From JAYPUA01 sp038133845 (lineage in GTDB: Bacteria; SAR324; NAC60-12): a stretch of 64,000 nucleotides of DNA. Positions 44,795 to 52,619 of this stretch are shown piece by piece. The first letter of the stretch is position 1. Every line of letters begins with the position of its first letter. The position numbers and the translations under genes were made by a program. Location of the stretch: assembly GCA_038133845.1 (NCBI GenBank), contig JAYPUA010000005.1, positions 57,679-121,678 on the forward strand. The letters run 5' to 3'. A model generated the notes under the pieces. That model was not told the origin of the DNA. It saw nothing but the letters and a program-made list of their open reading frames with translations, and made no database searches.

Positions 44795-45081
44795 CAGAGC
44801 CTCACACTGCGAGGGGTCTTGTAGAACTGCGGGTGGCGGTAGACCTTTTCAGCGATCGGTTCAAAGAACATCGGGCTGTCTTCGGGAGTGCTGGCGGTGA
44901 TCGCCTCCGCAGGGACGACCCACAGGCTGCAGGCCTTGCGGCGAGCGTAGGTGTCCCGGGCATTCTGCAGGGCCATCTGGGCATCCGGAGCGTGAACGCT
45001 CCCGGCGTGCTCGTGGGCGGCCCCGTTGGTTTCCTGAACAAAGACCTCCCAAAGAGGCCAGCGGTCGGGTGTGTTGCTCAT
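44794..45081 (-). CDS. paaB: Phenylacetyl-CoA 1,2-epoxidase subunit PaaB
   Basis: A 95-residue protein matching PaaB: WPLWEVFVQETNGAAHEHAGSVHAPDAQMALQNARDTYARR, split across the fold, then SLWVVPAEAITAS and the ending FYKTPRSVRL. PaaB bridges PaaAC heterodimers in the epoxidase complex. It lies 35 bases after paaA on the same strand. Confidence 0.96.
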   Translation of the reverse strand: MSNTPDRWPLWEVFVQETNGAAHEHAGSVHAPDAQMALQNARDTYARRKACSLWVVPAEAITASTPEDSPMFFEPIAEKVYRHPQFYKTPRSVRL

Positions 45082-45116
45082 GATTCTCCTGACGCGGTGT
45101 CGTGCGGTTTCGGGTT

Positions 45117-46211
45117 TCAGTTGACGGGGTGCTTTTCCGCATAGGCGAGGGCGGCTTCCCGGACCCAGCGTCCCTCCTCGTGTGCTGTGCGAGTGGCCTT
45201 CATCCGTTCCCGGTTGCAGGGGCCCTGCCCCTTCAGCACCCGCTTGAACTCGGACCAGTCGATCTCGCCATACTTCCAGTCCCCGGTCGATTCATCGAAC
45301 TTCAGGTCCGGATCGGGCAAAGTCAGCCCGATGGCCTTGGCCTGGCCTACCGTCTGGTTGACGAAGCGTTGCCGCAGGGTGTCGTTGCTGTGCAGCTTGA
45401 CCTTCCAGCGCATCAGCTCCTCCGAGTTGCTGGAGGTCTGATCCGGAGGACCGAACATCATCAGCACCGGCCACCACCAGCGGTTGAGCGACTCCTGAGC
45501 CATCTCCTTCTGCTCTGGAGTGCCCTGGGCCAGCGTGGCGACAATTTCGTAGCCCTGCTTCTTGTGGAAGCTCTCCTCCTTGCAGATCCGGACCATTGCC
45601 CGCGCATAGGGGCCGTAAGACCCTTTCGCCAGAGGGGTCTGGTTGACAATGGCCGCTCCGTCCACCAGCCACCCGATGATCCCGATGTCTGCCCAGGTCA
45701 GAGTCGGGTAGTTGAAGATGCTTGAATACTTGGCCTTTCCGGAGAGCAACTCGTCCACCAGGTCGGCCCGGTCCACTCCCAAAGTCTCTGCCGCACAGTA
45801 GAGGTACAGTCCATGTCCCCCCTCATCCTGAACCTTGGCCAGCAACCCCATCTTGCGTCGCAGGGACGGAGCGCGGGTGATCCAGTTTCCCTCCGGGAGC
45901 ATGCCCACCACCTCCGAGTGCGCATGTTGCGAAATCATCCGGACCAGCTGCCGGCGGTAGCGCTCCGGCATCCAGTCCTTGGGCTCAATCTTCTCCCCGC
46001 GCGCAATGCGTGATTCAAACTCTTGCTCCTTGGCCTGCTGCTNNNNNNNNNNNNNNNNNNNNNNNNNNNNNNNNNNNNNNNNNNNNNNNNNNNNNNNNNN
46101 NNNNNNNNNNNNNNNNNNNNNNNNNNNNNNNNNNNNNNNNNNCTCGGCAAGCGAATCGGCAACAGCTAAGTTCGTGGCCTCCTCCGGAGGTGCGGTCTTG
46201 ATGCTTCCCAT
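45117..46211 (-). CDS. paaA: Phenylacetyl-CoA 1,2-epoxidase catalytic subunit PaaA, interrupted by assembly gap
   Basis: The catalytic di-iron subunit that epoxidises the ring of phenylacetyl-CoA. About 308 residues are readable after the gap: EPKDWMPERYRRQLVRMISQHAHSEVVGMLPEGNW (in two blocks), AKVQDEGGHGLYLY and ICKEESFHKKQG, supplying Glu-x2-His pairs of the di-iron site. The first 23 residues (MGSIKTAPPEEATNLAVAD...) lie on the other side of 100 N. PaaA is usually about 310-330 residues, so the gap is probably shorter than drawn, or the N-terminus is extended; frame continuity cannot be checked. AAAGG precedes the ATG. First gene of paaABCD. Confidence 0.9.
   Translation of the reverse strand: MGSIKTAPPEEATNLAVADSLAEXXXXXXXXXXXXXXXXXXXXXXXXXXXXXXXXXXQQAKEQEFESRIARGEKIEPKDWMPERYRRQLVRMISQHAHSEVVGMLPEGNWITRAPSLRRKMGLLAKVQDEGGHGLYLYCAAETLGVDRADLVDELLSGKAKYSSIFNYPTLTWADIGIIGWLVDGAAIVNQTPLAKGSYGPYARAMVRICKEESFHKKQGYEIVATLAQGTPEQKEMAQESLNRWWWPVLMMFGPPDQTSSNSEELMRWKVKLHSNDTLRQRFVNQTVGQAKAIGLTLPDPDLKFDESTGDWKYGEIDWSEFKRVLKGQGPCNRERMKATRTAHEEGRWVREAALAYAEKHPVN
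46043..46142. other. Assembly gap of 100 N
   Basis: Exactly 100 N, the conventional placeholder for a scaffold gap of unknown true length. It falls inside the N-terminal part of paaA. Confidence 0.98.
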
Positions 46212-46242
46212 GGGCCTTTTTCTGTGATGATGTTTTTTAAAA

Positions 46243-46256
46243 ACCGAACGGTTGGT
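46243..46256. promoter_or_regulatory. TetR-type operator candidate at the paaA promoter
   Basis: ACCGAACGGTTGGT, an imperfect palindrome (10 of 14 positions symmetric), 32 bases before the paaA ATG. On the minus strand it overlaps TTGACC, a good -35 box. The ACCG...CGGT form resembles sites of PaaR/FadR-type TetR repressors, and a PaaR-like gene is in this operon. Binding is inference. Confidence 0.45.
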
Positions 46257-46478
46257 CAATTTTTGGTGAGAAGAAAATCTCACAACCTGCAAGAAATTGC
46301 AAACACAAATTCTCCAGAGGCGCTGTGCTGCAGGCTTCCAGGTCGAGAAAACCGCGTATCAAACGCTGGAAAAATGGGCTTTCAGGTCTCACATGCAGCG
46401 GCCTGACAGAGCATGAAAGCGGGGTGTGATCAGGGCTCTTTGGAGGGGCCTCACCCCTTGTGTCAAGGGCATTCAAAC

Positions 46479-46508
46479 TTGACATTTATGAGCAATTTCT
46501 CATAAATG
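46479..46508 (+). promoter_or_regulatory. Promoter with embedded inverted repeat upstream of the quinoprotein gene
   Basis: TTGACA (perfect -35), 16 bases, CATAAA (four of six). A perfect ten-base inverted repeat CATTTATGAG/CTCATAAATG with a six-base spacer (46483-46508) covers the core, so a bound dimer would block or adjust polymerase. It lies about 290 bases before the dehydrogenase start. The 590-base region between paaA and that gene holds no convincing protein; a second dyad, CGTTAG-G-CTAACG, is at 46597-46609. Confidence 0.55.
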
Positions 46509-46800
46509 CTGGTCGCTTTGTTCCCGGAGCTTGTTGTGGGATCGAAGTATTTCTCAATTTTTTGGGAGAATGCGGCAAGCATTCAGAGTTTGTGGGCGTT
46601 AGGCTAACGTCTGTGAAGATCTGCTCGCAAGGGTGGGTCTGTTTTTGGGCCAGGACTGCAGAGCCTTCTGGAGTCCGGGCAGGAGCCATTTGCCTGGCTG
46701 CGACCGGTGCGGCGGGCAAACATTCCTGAACGTCGGGTCTGCGTTCGATCGCTGTGACTCGGCACCTTACACCACTGCAACCTTCAAGGGGGCAACCTTT

Positions 46801-48594
46801 ATGAAAAAGAAAAACCTTCGCTACTTCGGCCTGGCCGCAGCAGCCCTGCTGACACTTCCCGTGAGCAACGCCTGGGCGGCATCCGATGTGGACATTCTGA
46901 ACGACCAACAGAGCGCCGAAGACGTGCTCAGCAACGGCCTGGGGCCGCAGGGGCAGCGATTCAGCCCGTTGACCGACATCAACAAGGAGAACGTCCAAAA
47001 CCTGTTGCCGGCCTGGGCCTTCTCCTTTGGCGGTGAAAAGCAGCGCGGTCAGGAGACTCAGCCTCTGATCGAGGATGGGGTGATGTATGTCACGGCGTCC
47101 TACTCTCGCCTCTTCGCCATCGACGCCCGCACGGGTGAGGAGCTTTGGCAGTACGAGGCTCGTCTTCCGGACGGCATCATGCCCTGCTGTGACGTGGTCA
47201 ACCGCGGTGCGGCCCTGCACGGCGACAAGGTGATCTTCGGGACGCTGGACGCCAAGATCGTGGCGTTGAACAAGAAGAACGGCAAGGTCATCTGGAGCAA
47301 GAAGCTTGGAGACTACAAGGCCGGTTATTCCTACACTGCAGCTCCGCTGGTGGTCAACAGCATGGTGATTACCGGAGTGTCCGGAGGAGAGTTCGGCATT
47401 GTGGGCAAAGTGGAAGCCCGTGACGTGAACACCGGAGAGTTGGTCTGGTCTCGCCCAACCGTTGAAGGCCACATGGGCATGCTCAACGGAAAGGACAATG
47501 GAATCACTGGCGGTGCCGCAGGCAAGACCTGGCCCGGAGAGATGTGGAAGTACGGCGGCGCAGCCACCTGGCTGGGCGGAACCTACGACCCGGACACGGG
47601 TCTGGCCTTCTTTGGAACCGGAAACCCGGCCCCGTGGAACGCCTACCTGCGCAAGGGGGACAACCTCTACAGCACCTCCACGCTGGCCATCGACGTCAAT
47701 ACCGGCGTCATCAAGTGGCACTTCCAGGGGACCCCGAATGACCACTGGGACTACGATGGTGTGAACGAGTTCGTCTCCTTCGACTACATCGATTCGAAGA
47801 CCGGACGCACGGTCAAGGCCGGAGCCAAGGCAGACCGCAACGGTCACTTCTACGTCCTCGACCGCACGAACGGCAAGTGCATCCGCGCTCTGGCGTTTGT
47901 GGAAGTCAACTGGACCAAAGGGCTGGATGGCAACTGCCGCCCGCTCGAGCGCGGCCAACTGCGCCCCGGTGATCCGATGAAGCGCGACGGCAAGAAGGGT
48001 GACGCGATTGTCGTGTATCCTTCCTTCCTTGGTGGAAAGAACTGGATGCCGATGGCTTACAGCCAGCGTACCGGAAACTTCTATGTTCCCTCCAACTCCT
48101 GGGGCATGGACCTCTGGAACGAGCCGGTGACCTACAAGAAGGGCGCGGCCTACCTCGGTGCCGGATTCACCATCAAGCCGCTTCACGATGACTACATCGG
48201 GGCCCTCAAGGCCATTGATCCGCGCACTGGCGAGATCAAGTGGGAGAAGCGCAACGCTGCTCCGCTTTGGGGTGGAGTGCTGACCACGGCTGGTGGACTG
48301 GTGTTCTACGGAACCCCGGAAGGCCAACTGTTGGCTGTGGATGACGAGACCGGCGAGACCCTCTGGAAGTTCCAGACTGGCTCTGGAATCGTGGGCTCTC
48401 CCGTGACCTGGACGATGGATGGTGAGCAATACGTCACCGTCGTCTCCGGATGGGGGGGGGCTGTCCCGCTGTGGGGTGGTGAAGTCGCCAAGACCGTCAA
48501 CTACCTGAACCAAGGTGGAATGGTCTGGACCTTCAAGCTGCCCAAGATGCTTTCTCAGCGTGCTGACGAAGAGCTTCAGCTCGGAAGCAACTGA
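46801..48594 (+). CDS. PQQ-dependent alcohol dehydrogenase, predicted lanthanide type
   Basis: A 597-residue periplasmic quinoprotein with signal peptide (YFGLAAAALLTLPVSNAWA) and an eight-bladed propeller. The vicinal disulfide pair Cys129-Cys130 (MPCCDVV) that covers PQQ is present, as are repeated tryptophan-docking blades (LFAIDARTGEELWQYE; LLAVDDETGETLWKFQ). The catalytic segment NDHWDYDGVNE has Asp317 and, two residues later, Asp319. The extra Asp (DYD) is the mark of lanthanide-using enzymes (XoxF, PedH/ExaF); calcium enzymes such as MxaF have Ala or Ser/Thr there. There is no C-terminal cytochrome domain; a separate cytochrome gene follows. The alcohol cannot be fixed; the neighbours resemble the ped/exa group more than xox. 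Confidence 0.93.
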   Translation: MKKKNLRYFGLAAAALLTLPVSNAWAASDVDILNDQQSAEDVLSNGLGPQGQRFSPLTDINKENVQNLLPAWAFSFGGEKQRGQETQPLIEDGVMYVTASYSRLFAIDARTGEELWQYEARLPDGIMPCCDVVNRGAALHGDKVIFGTLDAKIVALNKKNGKVIWSKKLGDYKAGYSYTAAPLVVNSMVITGVSGGEFGIVGKVEARDVNTGELVWSRPTVEGHMGMLNGKDNGITGGAAGKTWPGEMWKYGGAATWLGGTYDPDTGLAFFGTGNPAPWNAYLRKGDNLYSTSTLAIDVNTGVIKWHFQGTPNDHWDYDGVNEFVSFDYIDSKTGRTVKAGAKADRNGHFYVLDRTNGKCIRALAFVEVNWTKGLDGNCRPLERGQLRPGDPMKRDGKKGDAIVVYPSFLGGKNWMPMAYSQRTGNFYVPSNSWGMDLWNEPVTYKKGAAYLGAGFTIKPLHDDYIGALKAIDPRTGEIKWEKRNAAPLWGGVLTTAGGLVFYGTPEGQLLAVDDETGETLWKFQTGSGIVGSPVTWTMDGEQYVTVVSGWGGAVPLWGGEVAKTVNYLNQGGMVWTFKLPKMLSQRADEELQLGSN

Positions 48595-48602
48595 TATCCC
48601 TG

Positions 48603-48624
48603 GGGAGAGGCTTCAGCCTCTCCC
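48603..48624 (+). terminator. Intercistronic hairpin after the PQQ dehydrogenase
   Basis: A perfect nine-base stem GGGAGAGGC/GCCTCTCCC closing a TTCA tetraloop, eight bases after the stop and not followed by a T run. It may stabilise the dehydrogenase mRNA or partly end transcription before the cytochrome gene 130 bases downstream. Confidence 0.55.
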
Positions 48625-48757
48625 TCCCCAACCCTACTCAGTGCTCCTGACCACCCAAAAGATTCCGGCCCTTGGAGAGCGGAGCTGACACAGACCGGTC
48701 CCGAACTCTGCTCCCTGAGCCCAATCCCCAACAACCTCAAGACCTTAGAAGCCCAAA

Positions 48758-49177
48758 ATGAATCGAATTCGCAGCTCGATCCTGGTGCTGGTTCTGGCAC
48801 TCGGATTTTCCGGATGGGCCTTTGCCCATGGAGACGTCACCCCTCAACTGGTGGATACCACTGGCTTGGACAACCTCGGTGAGGAATGGAAAGAGGAAAA
48901 TCCTTACCGTGGCAACCCGGTGGCGATCAAGATCGGAGACTCGGCCTACAATCAGAACTGTGCACGATGCCACGGCTTGGGGGCTGTTTCCGGAGGAATT
49001 GCCCCGGATCTGCGGATGCTCCCGACCGGACTGGAAGGCGACGAGTGGTTCTTGATGCGCATTCGTAATGGCGTGGTCCGCAACGGAATGACCTACATGC
49101 CCGCCTTCGAGGGCATTCTCAGCCAAGAGGCCATGTGGGCCATCCGCAGCTGGCTGGATACCGTACATGTGGAGTAA
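48758..49177 (+). CDS. Periplasmic cytochrome c, electron acceptor of the PQQ dehydrogenase (PedF-like)
   Basis: A 139-residue exported monoheme cytochrome. Signal peptide SSILVLVLALGFSGWAFA; heme motif CARCH (Cys68, Cys71, His72). GGIAPDLRMLPTGLEGDEWFLMRIRNGVVRNGMTYMPAFEGIL carries the axial methionine (MPAF) and matches the cytochrome c-550 PedF type found with PQQ ethanol dehydrogenases. It would move electrons from reduced PQQ to the terminal oxidase. The end overlaps the next gene by 11 bases. Confidence 0.92.
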   Translation: MNRIRSSILVLVLALGFSGWAFAHGDVTPQLVDTTGLDNLGEEWKEENPYRGNPVAIKIGDSAYNQNCARCHGLGAVSGGIAPDLRMLPTGLEGDEWFLMRIRNGVVRNGMTYMPAFEGILSQEAMWAIRSWLDTVHVE

Positions 49178-50108
49178 ACTCCTCCTCGTTTTTGTGCTCC
49201 TGCTGGGGATGAATGGTCCCTTGCAGGCCCGCTTGCTCGACGATGTGGTTGAGTCCGGAGTCCTCGTCGTTGCCCTCTACACCGACTTCCCCCCCTTCTC
49301 GTACCTCAAGGACGGACAGCCTGCCGGGAGTGATGTGGCCATTGCTCGTGAGTTGGCCCGTCGGCTTGGCGTTGAGCCGCAGTGGCATTGGCACGAGGCG
49401 GGAGAGAACGTTGACGCCGACCTCCGGGCTGCTGTGGGGAAGGGCAACGCCCTCCGTAGCTGGAAGGTTGCCGATGTAATGCTCCGGGTCCCTTACGACC
49501 AGGAGTTGGGGATGCGCAACGAGCTGGTCGTACTGACCGCCCCCTACGAGGCCGAAACCTTCCTGCTGGCCCACGACACCCGGGTGATTGAAAAGTTCGA
49601 AAGCTACGCGGTCTTCATGTACGACAAGGTTGGTGTGGAGCTTGACAGCATCCCGGACTTCATCCTCTCCGGAATGTTCAACGGACGCCTCAACCGTGGA
49701 ATTGTCCGCTACCCCAGACTCTCGGAAGCCTCCGAGGCGCTGCTGAATGGCGAGGTGGCTGCCGTGATGGGACTCGCCGGAGCGGTTGACAGCATGCTCT
49801 CCGGGCGATCAAACATTGCGATCCTTCAGCCTCCTCTGGCCGGCCTGTTGGCTCCACAGCGCGTGATCCGCTGCCCGGACGTGAAAAAGGACTGGACCTC
49901 CAGCGTGGAAATCGAGGCGGAGTGCACCAGCGAGCTCGCAGAACCGCGAACTTCATGGGATATTGGAATGGCGGTGCGCCAAGACTCCCGTGACCTGGGA
50001 TATGCTCTGGAGGATGTGATCACGCAGATGATGGAGGACGGCAGCCTGGAGGCGATCTACCAAGAGCACGGCATGACCTATCGACTTCCGGCATTCCTGC
50101 AACCCTGA
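49167..50108 (+). CDS. Quinoprotein-associated periplasmic binding protein (XoxJ/PedG-like)
   Basis: A 313-residue exported protein with signal peptide LLLVFVLLLGMNGPLQA and the two-lobed fold of amino-acid-type ABC binding proteins: VLVVALYTDFPPFSYLKDGQPAGSDVAIARELARRLG, then DVMLRVPYDQELGM. This matches the group annotated as quinoprotein dehydrogenase-associated binding protein, the family of MxaJ and XoxJ. XoxJ-type proteins are thought to help activate the apo-dehydrogenase rather than to serve a transporter, and no matching permease of the amino-acid class is adjacent. The ATG lies within the last codons of the cytochrome gene, so the two are coupled. Confidence 0.88.
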   Translation: MWSKLLLVFVLLLGMNGPLQARLLDDVVESGVLVVALYTDFPPFSYLKDGQPAGSDVAIARELARRLGVEPQWHWHEAGENVDADLRAAVGKGNALRSWKVADVMLRVPYDQELGMRNELVVLTAPYEAETFLLAHDTRVIEKFESYAVFMYDKVGVELDSIPDFILSGMFNGRLNRGIVRYPRLSEASEALLNGEVAAVMGLAGAVDSMLSGRSNIAILQPPLAGLLAPQRVIRCPDVKKDWTSSVEIEAECTSELAEPRTSWDIGMAVRQDSRDLGYALEDVITQMMEDGSLEAIYQEHGMTYRLPAFLQP

Positions 50109-50145
50109 CGCTTTCAATGTTCAAAACCAAGAGGGAGAGACCAAG

Positions 50146-51120
50146 ATGAAATTTCTCAAGATGACCGCTGCTCTTTTGCTCGCCGGCAGCGCTTTGCTGA
50201 CCTCGGCTGTTGCAGAGACCGTCCGAGTGGCCAGCACCAAAACCGGAACGGTCAACTGGGAGCTGCGGGCCATTGTCGAGCACGGACTGGATCGCCAGGC
50301 AGGCATTGAGCTGGAGATCTTGGAGCTGGCGGATATTGGCGCCACCCGGATGGCCGTTCAGCAAGGTGCGGCGGATGTCGCGGTTGCCGACTGGATGTGG
50401 GTCTCCCGAATGCGTGACGAAGGTCACCCCTTCAGCTTCACACCGTACTCTTCCTCAGTGGGTGGGCTGATGGTCCATCCGGACTCCGGGATTCGGACGC
50501 TCAAGGATCTTGAAGGCCGCAAACTCGGTGTGGTTGGTGGAGCCCTCTCCAAGGGCTGGCTGCTCCTGCAGGCCCTGAGCGAGCAGGAAGGCGTCAATTT
50601 GAGTTCTGTCGAGAAGGTCTTTGGCGCACCTCCTCTGCTGAGCAAGGAGCTGCAGGCCCGCCGTGTCGATGCGGTCATCACGTACTGGCACTTTGCTGCA
50701 AAGCTTGAGGCCGCCGGCATGCAGCGTCTGATGGAACTTTCCGAAGTGGCTCCCCGGTTAGGCATCGAAGAGCAGGTTCCGATGCTGGGATACATCTTCA
50801 TGGAAGACTGGGCCAAGACTCGTCCGGACGCCGTCAACGGCCTGATTCAGGCCTCACGCAGCGCCAAGGAGTTTCTTGCCACTCATCCGGAGGCATGGAA
50901 CTCCCTGCGTCCCAAGATGGGTGCGAAGAACGACGCCGAGTTCGAGCAGCTCAAACGCGGCTATCTGGAAGGCAGCCCCCAGCCGTTGACCGCTGCAGGC
51001 GTTCGTGAGGCAAAGACGCTGTTCCGGATCATGGGAAAAATTGGAGGCAAGAAGTTGATCGGAGACAGCACCAAGCTTGCGGAAGGCACCTTCTGGGGAG
51101 TGGCTGAAGGCGAGTCATGA
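50146..51120 (+). CDS. ABC importer substrate-binding protein, NitT/TauT type
   Basis: A 324-residue periplasmic protein: signal peptide MTAALLLAGSALLTSAVA, then VRVASTKTGTVNWELRAIVEHGLDRQAGIELEILELADIGATRMAVQQGAADVAVAD, the layout of SsuA/TauA/ThiY-like proteins. DLEGRKLGVVGGALSKGWLLL is a further conserved block. The ligand is unknown; the family covers nitrate, sulfonates, pyrimidine precursors and other small anions or metal chelates. GGGAGAG precedes the ATG; the stop overlaps the permease start by four bases. Its place within a quinoprotein operon is unusual for this family. Confidence 0.88.
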   Translation: MKFLKMTAALLLAGSALLTSAVAETVRVASTKTGTVNWELRAIVEHGLDRQAGIELEILELADIGATRMAVQQGAADVAVADWMWVSRMRDEGHPFSFTPYSSSVGGLMVHPDSGIRTLKDLEGRKLGVVGGALSKGWLLLQALSEQEGVNLSSVEKVFGAPPLLSKELQARRVDAVITYWHFAAKLEAAGMQRLMELSEVAPRLGIEEQVPMLGYIFMEDWAKTRPDAVNGLIQASRSAKEFLATHPEAWNSLRPKMGAKNDAEFEQLKRGYLEGSPQPLTAAGVREAKTLFRIMGKIGGKKLIGDSTKLAEGTFWGVAEGES

Positions 51121-51872
51121 GCAAGCTGTCCCGGGGGAGCTGGGCCTCGTTGCTTTTGCTGGTGGCCCTCTGGCAGGTGTTGGCGGTTTCGGAAACCGTC
51201 GCTTTTCTGCCGACTCCGGGAAAGACTCTGAGTACGCTGATTGCCGAAGCCCAGAGCGGTGAACTCTGGATGCATCTAGGCATCACGCTGCGTCGTGTAG
51301 CGATCTGCTTTGCCGTCGCCATGCTGACCGGGACCCTGATGGGGGTGGCGATGGGGCTCTCTCCAAAAGCCAACGCCGTGCTGGATCCGTGGCTGGTGGT
51401 TCTGCTGAACGTACCGGCGCTGGTGATCATCATTCTGTGCTACCTGAGCCTGGGACTGGTGGAGGCTGCCGCTTTGCTGGCGGTGATCCTCAACAAGATC
51501 CCCAATGTGGCGGTCATCCTGCGTGAAGGCTCACGCAGCTTTGACCCCAGCTACACCGCGCTGGCGGTCAGCTACCGCCTCCCTTGGGGAGATCGCCTGC
51601 GTCACATTCTGCTTCCACAGTTGGCTCCCTACCTGGCGGCCGCGGCGCGCTCCGGATTGGCCCTGATCTGGAAAATCGTGCTGGTGGTGGAGCTTTTGGG
51701 ACGCAGCAACGGAGTGGGGTTTCAGCTGCACTCCTACTTTCAGCTGTTTGATGTCGCCGGAATCCTGGCCTATAGCCTCTCCTTCATCGTGGTGGTACAG
51801 GGGCTGGAGTGGAGCGTCTTGAGGCCTCTGGAACGTCACGCTACCCGCTGGAAGCCGGTGCCCGCCCTGTGA
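51117..51872 (+). CDS. ABC importer permease, NitT/TauT type (SsuC-like)
   Basis: A 251-residue inner-membrane protein with about six helices of the binding-protein-dependent permease family. It shows LGITLRRVAICFAVAMLTGTLMGVAMGLS near the N-terminus, and the cytoplasmic coupling loop EGSRSFDPSYTALAVSYRLPWGDRLRHILLPQLAPYLAAAARSGLALIWKIVLVVELLG, in which the EAA-like motif and the W-K-x5-E ending are typical of SsuC/TauC permeases. Overlaps the binding-protein gene by four bases; the ATPase gene follows 24 bases later. Confidence 0.93.
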   Translation: MSKLSRGSWASLLLLVALWQVLAVSETVAFLPTPGKTLSTLIAEAQSGELWMHLGITLRRVAICFAVAMLTGTLMGVAMGLSPKANAVLDPWLVVLLNVPALVIIILCYLSLGLVEAAALLAVILNKIPNVAVILREGSRSFDPSYTALAVSYRLPWGDRLRHILLPQLAPYLAAAARSGLALIWKIVLVVELLGRSNGVGFQLHSYFQLFDVAGILAYSLSFIVVVQGLEWSVLRPLERHATRWKPVPAL

Positions 51873-51896
51873 TCCGCCTCGCACGAAAGGGCGGAG

Positions 51897-52619
51897 ATGC
51901 GGATTGAGCTGACCCGCAAACGATTTCCAGGACGCCCCGGAGAGCCGGACCGCACGATCCTGGAAGACGTCACCTTGGAGCTGGGTTCCGGGGAGTTCGT
52001 GTGTCTGACCGGACCTTCCGGATGCGGTAAGACCACGGTGCTGAACCTGATCTCTGGCATCGACCGCGACTTTGAAGGGCACCTCGAGGAGCCGGAGGAC
52101 TATCGGCTGGCGTACGTCTTCCAGCAACCCTGCCTGCTGCCCTGGCGTACGGTAGAGGAGAACCTGCGGCTGGTGCTCCCGAAGGCAGAGCGTCAGCACA
52201 GCGATCGTCCGCTGCACTACCTGAAGCGCATGGGGCTCGCGGACTACCGCAACGCGTACCCCGGAGACCTCTCGTTGGGGATGGCCCGCCGAGCCTCGCT
52301 GGCCCGGGCGTTCTCGATCGATCCGGACCTGCTCCTGCTGGACGAACCTTTTGTCTCGCTGGACGAAGACAACGCCCGCCTGCTCAAGCACCTGCTGCTT
52401 GAGCTTTGGTCCGAGCGGCGCTGTTCGGTGCTCTGTGTGACCCACGATCTCGAGGAGGCTCTTGAACTGGCCGACCGGATCCTGTTCATGTGTCCACAAG
52501 AACGCGGCATTCCTTACGAATACCGCCCTCCGCTCTCTCGAGAAGAGCGGACTCCGGAGCAAATCTCACGGCTTCGACAGGAACTGCCGAGGCCTTCGCA
52601 ACCCAAGGAGAAACCATGA
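51897..52619 (+). CDS. ABC importer ATPase, NitT/TauT type
   Basis: A 240-residue nucleotide-binding subunit. Walker A is GPSGCGKTTVLN, the Q-loop is VFQQPCLLPWRTVEENL (the LLPWRT signature typical of the nitrate/sulfonate class), and Walker B is LLLLDEPFVSLD. The ABC signature reads LSLGMARRASLAR instead of the usual LSGGMRQR, a variation worth noting but seen at other positions in active ATPases. VTHDLEEALELADRI holds the switch histidine. Its stop overlaps the SoxYZ-like start by four bases, which ties this importer to the quinoprotein relay genes. Confidence 0.93.
   Translation: MRIELTRKRFPGRPGEPDRTILEDVTLELGSGEFVCLTGPSGCGKTTVLNLISGIDRDFEGHLEEPEDYRLAYVFQQPCLLPWRTVEENLRLVLPKAERQHSDRPLHYLKRMGLADYRNAYPGDLSLGMARRASLARAFSIDPDLLLLDEPFVSLDEDNARLLKHLLLELWSERRCSVLCVTHDLEEALELADRILFMCPQERGIPYEYRPPLSREERTPEQISRLRQELPRPSQPKEKP

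Noticed and set aside
46460..46729. A possible 89-codon gene in the region between paaA and the quinoprotein gene.
   Set aside because: It covers the promoter and its inverted repeat, has no ribosome site and no recognisable composition; the region reads as regulatory.
46486..48513. A long minus-strand frame opposite the PQQ dehydrogenase (about 675 codons).
   Set aside because: The plus-strand product is a complete quinoprotein with signal peptide; the antisense frame has no recognisable fold.
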